Assembly: GCA_034687125.1 (NCBI GenBank)
Contig: JAQGBZ010000150.1
Coordinates: 1-64,000, forward strand
Source of the DNA: Neelides folsomi
Lineage: Eukaryota > Arthropoda > Collembola > Neelipleona > Neelidae
DNA length: 64,000 bases
Reading direction: 5' to 3'
The translations under genes were made by a program, and so were the position numbers. Below are positions 56,601 through 64,000 of this stretch, piece after piece. Every line of letters begins with the position of its first letter. Positions within the stretch are counted from its first letter, which is position 1. Under the pieces are notes generated by a model. The model made no database searches. It was not told the DNA's origin and was given only the letters and a program-made list of their open reading frames with translations.

Positions 56601-58208
56601 CACAGCCATCGCCGCCCTCGATGTTCTGTTTGTTCTTGTGGCTGTTCCAGGTGATTATGAATGGCTTTATAATGATCATTTTCATAACTGTTTGAGAGTT
56701 TAACATAAAGCTCATACACTCCAACTATTCTATTATGAGAATGACATGAGTTGTATGACGTATTTGGTTAAACCAATATTTTGGTTTTAATAATAAAAGT
56801 GGGTATATAGGAGAACTGAAATGGAAGAGCTGATCTTTTATTATGTAATTTTCCTATTCATAGAATCGCTCCCTCAAAAACTACGTGTTTCTGCATGGGC
56901 TCCGCTCGCGTGGGAACAGGCTGATCCTTTTGCTGCACTCCGGACTGTTGGGAAAGACAAGACGATTCTTCTTCTTTGCGTTGCAGTCCTTCTATCCTAT
57001 CTCCCAGAAGTAATAAAATATATTAAATATTTATTTATAATTTATGATCCAAGGACTTTTTATAACCCTCAAAATGATTTATGTCACAGGCTGGTCAGTA
57101 TTCATGTTTCTTCGTGTATCTTCGACTCGTCGTTGGGTTTAAGCCGGAAGAAGTGGCGACTTTCATCGCAGTCGTTGGAATCATGTCGGTTGTGGCTCAG
57201 ACGGCTGTACTGGGACTTCTCATGAAAAACCTGGGACCAAGGAAGACAATAGTGATTGGCCTGCTCTTTGAAATGGCTCAGCTCGCTTGGTACGGATTCG
57301 GCTCCCAGACTTGGTAAGAACAACCATCTGCAAGTTTCGCTCCATCTCCTTCATTTATTAAAACCCATTCCTCATTGTCAATCGAGGAGGGAAAGTTTAA
57401 GGGAGAATGTTGTTTGATTCTCAGGATGATGTGGGCTGCTGGAATTTTGGCTGCCTTTTCAAGCATCACATACCCTGCCATATCAGCATTTGTATCCACT
57501 CACTCAGATCCTGACAAGCAAGGTAATAATAATATATTTGATATTTTTATAAAACTTATTTTACATAACATCATATAGCTTTTTAGTTATTTAAGTGGCT
57601 TTGGATGGCTTTAGCTTTGTTTATGATTACAATTTTAAAATTTTTTCAATGTTTTCTTACAGGACTGGCTCAAGGAATGATCACAGGGATGAGAGGGCTT
57701 TGCAATGGACTTGGGCCTGCATTCTTTGGCCTCATCTTTTATCTCTTCCATGTGGACCTTAACGAAGATGAAGCCCAACTGAATCTTGTTGACAGCAAAG
57801 GCTCGAATCATAAGGGAATGCCTAATCCAAACACGTCCACACCTTCCAACTCTACGAACCACAGACATCTTGGGACTCAGGTGGGCGTTTTATTTAATTT
57901 TCATTTAATCCATTCAATGAGAATTTGTTAAGAATTTTTAAAATGTAGTTGGAGAGTGTTCGAGTGGTTGAGTATTAATTGATTTATTTATTGTGTAGTT
58001 CATGCCGGGCCCTCCATTTGTGTTTGGATCGTTAATGGTTGCATTAGCCATTGCTGTGGCTCTTTTCATCCCGGAGCGACAATCCAAAGTAAGACGACAG
58101 GGCGGGGGCGACTCTGACGTCATTGATCTAGAGAATACTGTTCGCGAGGGCTTGAAGCCGAACCACACCATGGCACCTCTCATTCCTCAAGACCCCACTG
58201 TATTATAA
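50663..58208 (+). CDS. MFSD14: MFSD14/HIAT1 major facilitator transporter
   Basis: Exons: 50663-50665 (ATG only), 55254-55349, 55488-55550, 55686-55899, 56474-56650, 56864-57009, 57090-57313, 57425-57522, 57663-57880, 57999-58208 (1,449 nt, 482 aa; human about 490). From GIGEPSVHHALVVIFLEFFA onwards it follows the hippocampus-abundant-transcript family: FLMNGLIVGIKGLLSFLSAP, the MFS signature SDVWGRK at about 69-75, FSVVFAYVADVTPGEQERS, YGLVSATFAASLVTSPALGA, VAVPESLP, SWEQADPFAAL-type block, YLPEAGQYSCFFVYLR, LAWYGFGSQTWMMWAAG, GMITGMRGLCNGLGPAFFG, and a tail ending PLIPQD. It is a 12-TM solute transporter; the substrate is unknown. All exons except the first are secure. The ATG-only exon is my proposal: it lies right at a GTGAGT donor, is in phase with GGTTCC, and gives MGSGIGEPS. 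Vertebrates have a longer N-terminus, so another first exon is possible. Confidence 0.88.
50666..55253 (+). other. Long intron 1 of MFSD14
   Basis: 4.6 kb, mostly AT-rich. A GC-richer island at about 53040-53640 contains overlapping open frames (53122-53238, 53234-53520, 53419-53634) and a donor-like CAAG-GTTAGT at 53284. It could be an alternative promoter with untranslated exon. No frame has a recognisable product. Confidence 0.5.
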
Positions 58209-61200
58209 TTCATCTATTGGAATCTTCAATAAGTCATAATCAATGCCGATTACAATTTTTATTTTTTCGAATTTGTAATATTCTATTTACATGTAAATGT
58301 ATATATCCTGGTTGATTTGCTTATGGTTTGAAGTAAATCATAAATCTTTTATTTCCTTTTAAATGGACAATTACAATATAGATATAATTGAACAACGAGC
58401 GGTGGTTAAGTGTTTAGGAGGGGGGTATATTACCAAGGATTAATGTATATACTCGAAAAAAAAATTGTAATCGGAATTGATCATGACTTATTGAAGATTC
58501 CATTAGAATTTGCAGTAAATAATTCGTTCAATTTTATCATAGATTGTACATATAGCTTATAGGTTTCCAATATTATTCATTACCAACTTTTTATTTTTAA
58601 TGCGTGAACTTTCAAAAAGTCATTGTGCTCTTTCTCTTTTGAACACAATTACAATATTTCTTAAACCATTAATTTCCATCCAATTTATTATCAAATTGTA
58701 GATTAGGCTTATTTAGGGAGCTGTAGAACTTTTTTGATTATTAATTTAACTTCTTATTTGTATATTACTTATATGTAAGTATTACTTGTGTATTCATTAA
58801 TTCATTTATGAGTTGGTGAAAGTAATTTTTATATAATGGTATCAATATTGATAACATAGGATGGCTGTCAAGTTGTTGAAATGTTGTGAAATTACGATTA
58901 TTAGTAATCAATCTTCATTGAGTATTTTAAAATAATTATTATACAATATACATATAAATTATTGAACGCAGATTTTTGAAATAATTGCAGATTTTTGAAA
59001 GTTAGATTGGCAAGAGAAGAGTTTAACTCTGACACTTGTAAGTTATAAATGCGATACTATAAATGTGATTAATTATATGAAGTTAATTGTATTTAATGGT
59101 TAGGAAAAGAAACAGGGATTGCGACAAAGAAATTTTTTTACTATAAAGTACCTTCGCTTTCTCACTATATGATATTTGATAGTCAAGGCATAACGAATTA
59201 TATTTAGACTTTGCCTTCACTAACCAAATTTTGAATTTGGAACACCTGCACCTTGAGGGTTATTTAAAATATTTAAAAAAAAGAACTGATATTGAATTCA
59301 CTGGAAATCACATAAATGTAAATATTTATCAAATAACGTGCAATTGAAGAGTCTTGCCCTGCAACTTGCAAAGAAGCCATTTTGAGAATTCACTAAAAAT
59401 TGCAATATCTGGCATTATTAAATAATAATGATGATAGTAAGAGTACCTTTAATGCCGTGCTATAGCATTTCAAGAGATGAAAAAAGGAGTTTTTAACTAT
59501 TTCAAGTTAAAGAGATACACAGATACTAATGATGAAATTAATTAAAAATAAATAAGAGCGGAAAAATCTACGATATTTACGTGTAGGACGATGAACAACG
59601 TTTATTTTAAAATATTATAAAAATTTCTTGTTTGATCTTTATTCAGAGCCAAATGTCCATGTTATAATTCGAAGTAGAGATTTAAATTTTTATCGTATTT
59701 ATTCTAATTAAACTTATCATTATAAAATTATAACCCATTTCCTTATAATAAAACTACCTAATATTAAAATTGGGTTTTAAAATGTATTTATTTTGAATAG
59801 AATTCACAATTGACTTTACAATTAATTAACTAATCATAATTTGGATTTTTAATTGGACAGTTAACGTTATATAAAATTATATCGTATTTTAAAGATCATC
59901 ATGTTTTTAGATTGACCTTTACAAAAATGGTTGGTATTCGTAATTCTAATTACTAAAGAGCTGAACAGATAAAGAATATGATGCTATCAAAGTATTTTGG
60001 CTGAAGATGAGAATCACGCTTTATTTTTCAATGCGTCGTTTAAGCCATACAAACTCAAATTAAGTCTACGTCTATTAAATTATAAATTGAATTTGTGAAC
60101 AATATTCACCGATATTTAAAATTATTGCTTTTAAATTAAATATATTAATGCGTTAAAAGTAATATTACACCGGCATACAATTTAAATAAATACCTTTATC
60201 ATGATCTTATCATAAATAAATTAAATAAAGTAATAAATACGTTGTGACTAGTATCCTTGTAGTTCAATTTGTTAGGACCAATTTAAACTATATAGTAAAG
60301 ATATAATATATATGTGCATTTAAAGATTTAATTGAAAATAGGTCAATTTGGCTTGTTACATGCAGTTAGTCCTAAATTGTGTAACAATAAGCTATATGTT
60401 ATCTTTAAAACATTAAATCTTCAATTAAGACTAAATGCAAACACTATTCTTGTGTAAATATATTTAGCCTTATTTAGGTAATTTTTTTACCCTTGTGGAG
60501 ATGAAGATGGATAGACAATATTATATTTAAAGGTCTATGATCGTGAAAGTCATTTCAATCAAGTGAAATTCATTTCCTCAAGAACTTTATTTGTCAGTGA
60601 GGAATTTCTTCAATTAACTGAAATTATAGCGTAATTGATATAAAATGACCATTTAATTTATCAAGTTCTTTATTCAACTCGTCTAAATTAATATGCGTTC
60701 AACTTTTTTTGTGATGATAAAGCATTAATAACAAGTGTATCAACATTGTGCATGAATGTATTATAATAAAATATGAAAATATTCAATTTTTAGAATAAGC
60801 TACCTAATTATTAAAAATAAATTCCTAATTGTAATTTACTAAATAATATACCTAAATACTTTAATTGATGAGGTTTAAGTAATTTAATATTGGTAGTTGT
60901 AAGTTAATTCATACGTACGTATTAACACGTAAATCAAACACTTAATAAAATCAAATTTAAATCATTATGAATTAACGCAACTTTTTTATCCATTATTACA
61001 TGATATAATAACTATTCCATATTCCATATAATTCTATATATCTGGATCTTGTTCAATCATTAATATCATTAATCATAGACTTTTCCCATTGTCGCCTTTC
61101 ATTTTATCCAAGAACTTCCTTTATTGCTTCCATGATTTTTTAATATTATTATAGTGTTCATTTTATAATAAATAAATCTTTTTGAATACTATTTTTTACA

Positions 61201-61260
61201 TTTTTTTACAATCCTTGGATAAAATACATTTTTACAAGTTTTACAAGATCACAAAGAGAA
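58209..61260. other. MFSD14 3' region and spacer
   Basis: About 3 kb, AT-rich, no coding exon seen. It starts with one arm of a long inverted repeat. The rest is featureless to the eye. Confidence 0.55.
58214..58505. repeat. Inverted repeat beginning just after the MFSD14 stop codon
   Basis: The left arm (58214-58269) includes GGAATCTTCAATAAGTCAT, then GATTACAATTTTT. The right arm (58453-58505) is its complement with about four differences: AATTGTAATCGG, ATGACTTATTGAAGATTCC. The arms are about 52 bp, with a spacer of about 183 bases. A transcribed copy would fold into a long hairpin in the 3' UTR. It could be a degraded MITE. Confidence 0.7.
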
Positions 61261-63503
61261 ATGGCAAGGGGCAAAGGAAAGAAAGGGAAGAAGGGAAAGA
61301 AAAAGGAGAAAATCCGTCTGAGGAAATTTAATCTTGACTTGTTTGGTAAGTTTTGATCATTTCACATCGATCCTCCTCCATTGTATACTTAAGGAAAAAA
61401 TCGAAAACTTTAAGAGAAGCCCGAAGATCTTAAAGAATGTAAAGAATCTTAACACAATTTGATTCTCTTAGGGATCTTCAAGTTCACCAGATTCCATGGT
61501 GCGCCTTGGGAAGCCTTTGTAAGGATTAAATTCTTACCACACATTCTATCTTGGTTTACTATCCATTTAGGCCACAGTTATCTGATCAATGTTATGCGGA
61601 TTGCTCCTTGTAGATGTACGCCGGGGACAAGAGGAAGAAAGGAGGAAAGAAATCGAATCAAAGGAAGAAGAAGCAAAATAAGAAGGAAAAAGTGAACATT
61701 CCCAAACTCCCCATGTTCCCTCCGGTCACTTGGCGTCCGAAACCGAAGAAAAGGGCCGAGATCGAAGCCAACAAAAGGGAACTCAGAAAGCAGTTTGATG
61801 CAGATGCAGATCGCAAATTCCCTACGACTCAAGTGGGAGAGAGGATTGAGAAAACGACGAGGTCGGAGAAGCCTCTTTTTGGAGGAGGATCAGTCAGGGA
61901 TGTTTTATGCGGACCCAAATTCCCACTTCCGCCACGGCCGCTTCCCCACGGGGGTGTTTACGGAGATCCCAAATGTCCAATGTGCTCAGCGGCTGGAGGA
62001 CTCATCAAAACAATCTTTGGAATGCTTCATAAAAAGATGAAAAAGCTCGTTACGAATGAATACGACAAAGCAAAGTTTATTCTTGAAGTGAGGAACTTAT
62101 GAAATTACTTTTTCCTATATTGAATTTTATTGCCATTTCTTGCTTTTGCTTATTTTTTAAAAATTTATATTCAAGAGTAAATCTCGTGATTCATGAATCA
62201 TGATCAATGGATGAATTTAATTTACTAATATAATGTTTTTTAATTCATTTAGTTTCTAATCTCGAAGCTTAATGAGATCTCTGAATACTATAGAAATCAT
62301 TTTAAAAGAATTATTGAGGAATTTGAGCCGATCCTTGACAAGCTAGACGAAGACGAATGGGATGATCATTTCAAAGTGAAGGATTTGATACAGAAATGGA
62401 AGGAATTGATCAAGGAATATGACGACTTGAAGAATGAATTACGAAAATATAGGAAGAACAGAGAAGATGAGATCCTTCGGGGAATAGAAGATGAGTTGAG
62501 GACCCTTGAAGCAGTAAATTCTTTGTCTTATTATGAGTATTTCTCATGACAGGTTCTCATCGATTAAATGTCATATCTAATGAATTTTGTGAAATGTTGA
62601 ATGTGTAGCTGGAGAAAAGACTCGCAGATCTTGAGAAACAACTCGCCCACATCCTTCTCACTTTAGAAGAATGGAAGAACCCCGAAGAAAGACTCAAGAG
62701 ATATCAAGATGAATTGGCTCGGCTGCTCATTGAGCTCCAAAGGGTATTCAAAAATAAATTATATTATTAATATGTTATGTACATTAACGGTATTATACAG
62801 ATATATGGGTACGTTTATTATGTAAATATGTGTATTTATCTTTTTAATGGTGTTAAAATATAACATTTAAGATTAACGAGAGTGTTTTGGCGGAGAGGGA
62901 CTATTTGAGGAAACTTCTAGATTGGGAATCAAAGAACGCAATGAAAGTCTATGGTCATCATTTAATCGCATTTTCTATAAAAATTACTTTTGTGGTTTAG
63001 CCAGTTTAGCTATCAGAGAAATCACAATTAAATATTTTGTATGAAAATGCAGGATTGAGAATTGAAGAAATCGTTCACAAGGATGTTGATACTTTTTTGG
63101 ATCTCGTCAACTCGGCATGGTTTCGATTGTCGGTGGAGAATGAACATTTAACCGAAGTAAATACAATAACATTAAATATTATATAGTGATTGCGAATGAA
63201 TCGACTTTGAGTTTTAACAATAATGTAATGTATACCCATTAATATGAATTTTGTATGTACTAGGAATTGACTTCTCTTGACTCTGAGAATCATCTGATGA
63301 TGCTTGAAGTTCAAAACTTAACAAGGCAAATCGAGCAATTAAAGGAAGGCAAAGGAAATCGTAATCGCGGTCGGCTCGACAGATTCCGACCGCCGTCCTC
63401 AGCCAATGAACTAATGAAAGCTCTCTACGAAACTGACAAGCGAACATATAACATGATTGATGAGCTTCAAACAAATTATATTCATGAATTTAAAAGAAAT
63501 TAA
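61261..63503 (+). CDS. Lys-rich coiled-coil protein, not recognised
   Basis: Eight exons join in phase: 61261-61345, 61472-61518, 61614-62087, 62253-62513, 62609-62743, 62872-62953, 63053-63156, 63264-63503 (1,428 nt, 475 aa). The N-terminus is extremely Lys/Gly-rich (GKGKKGKKGKKKKEK), and a second Lys-rich run follows an ATG at 61614, which could be a separate start. Around residue 155 is a Pro/Gly-rich segment with PKCPMCSAAGG. From about 200 to the end the protein is predicted by eye to be helical coiled coil, with many Glu/Lys/Leu heptads (LEKRLADLEKQLAHILLTLE). A basic N-terminus with a coiled coil is common among axonemal and centrosomal proteins, but that is only an analogy. The donor at 62954 (ATG-GTCATC) is weak. 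AATAAA is at 63507. Confidence 0.7.
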
Positions 63504-63611
63504 AGCAATAAATACTTTATTTTTTAATCATTTTACTAACAAATGAAAACATCTATAATAAATCAGTCTTGAATGTTAACAGACTTTAATACCCTTAGAA
63601 TAAAAGATTCT

Positions 63612-64000
63612 TCAGTCAACTTTCTCATTCTCGTTATCTTCATTCTGCTCTTTGTTAGTCGCTTTACCATCTTTATATTTCTTCCCTTGTGATTCCAAGA
63701 AATCCTTGAAAACGAATGCTCTTGATATCATGAGGGATATGTTCTTATTCTCAGAAGTCTAAAAATTATTTTAAATATTTTACTATTATTATTTATCGAT
63801 ATTATGATAATTGGGTTAATAGTCTTAATAGGTATAATATTCATATTATTATACAAAAATTATAAAAATAATTTATTAATATTTAATTATCCCGATATTA
63901 AATGTCTTAACTCACAATAAGCTTTTGGATATGGAGTAGATCGGATTTGCGATCGTCCAGAACTTGGCAATTTTCCCTGAGACGTCGCTTCGTAGACCTC
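63612..64000 (-). CDS. 3' part of an unrecognised, charged helical protein (runs off the window)
   Basis: The last exon 63758-63612 (49 codons with stop) and the previous exon 63999-63916 (28 codons, open at the window edge) join in phase 0. The readable part is 76 residues, starting RSTKRRLRENCQVLDD, continuing LLHIQKLITSENKNISLM, and ending in a Lys/Asn/Glu-rich tail. It looks helical and charged, with no family recognised. The gene converges on the coiled-coil gene at 61261-63503, stop codons about 108 bases apart. A minus-strand AATAAA is at 63521-63516. Confidence 0.55.

Overview
This window is nuclear DNA from an animal, most likely an arthropod. It is AT-rich and carries spliced genes with many short GT-AG introns, arthropod-type core-promoter words, and several small non-autonomous DNA transposons. 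The gene set (FAIM, CFAP410, FAM136A, WDR7, UGP2, RNASEK, MFSD14, a BCH-domain protein, a claudin-like protein) is conserved across animals. I lean towards a non-dipteran hexapod such as a springtail, but the sequence does not settle this. No bacterial genes, CRISPR arrays, rRNA genes or convincing tRNA genes were seen. I assembled each coding model by joining exons by eye and checking splice phase. Every complete model keeps one open frame from start to stop.

Layout. 2898-15543 (+): BNIP2/Caytaxin/Prune2-type BCH-domain gene, 11 coding exons, two alternative last exons, and a Foldback-like transposon in intron 4. 17250-18481 (+): FAIM. 19222-21622 (+): secreted Cys-rich protein with thyroglobulin type-1 repeats, with a TA-flanked MITE in intron 1. 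23706-27181 (-): CFAP410 (C21orf2), with a hAT-like element in one intron. 27985-28705 (+): FAM136A, divergent from CFAP410. 29497-35758 (+): WDR7 (rabconnectin-3 beta), 23 exons, two GC-AG introns. 39660-42134 (+): UGP2. 43273-46924 (+): claudin-like four-TM gene with two alternative 5' exon sets. 49559-50260 (-): RNASEK, divergent from MFSD14. 50663-58208 (+): MFSD14/HIAT1 transporter. 61261-63503 (+): Lys-rich coiled-coil protein not recognised. 63612-64000 (-): 3' part of another unrecognised coiled-coil gene, convergent with the previous one.

How the genes relate. This is ordinary eukaryotic clustering, not an operon. Two genes, WDR7 and RNASEK, encode proteins linked in other animals to the vacuolar H+-ATPase. 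CFAP410 is a cilium/basal-body protein. I see no sign that one pathway unites the window. The most distinctive points are the claudin-like gene that swaps its first extracellular loop by alternative first exons, the same-length alternative last exons of the BCH gene, the Foldback-like element with a simple-sequence inverted repeat, the IGFBP-like arrangement of the thyroglobulin-repeat protein, and a pair of perfect hairpins with identical loops.
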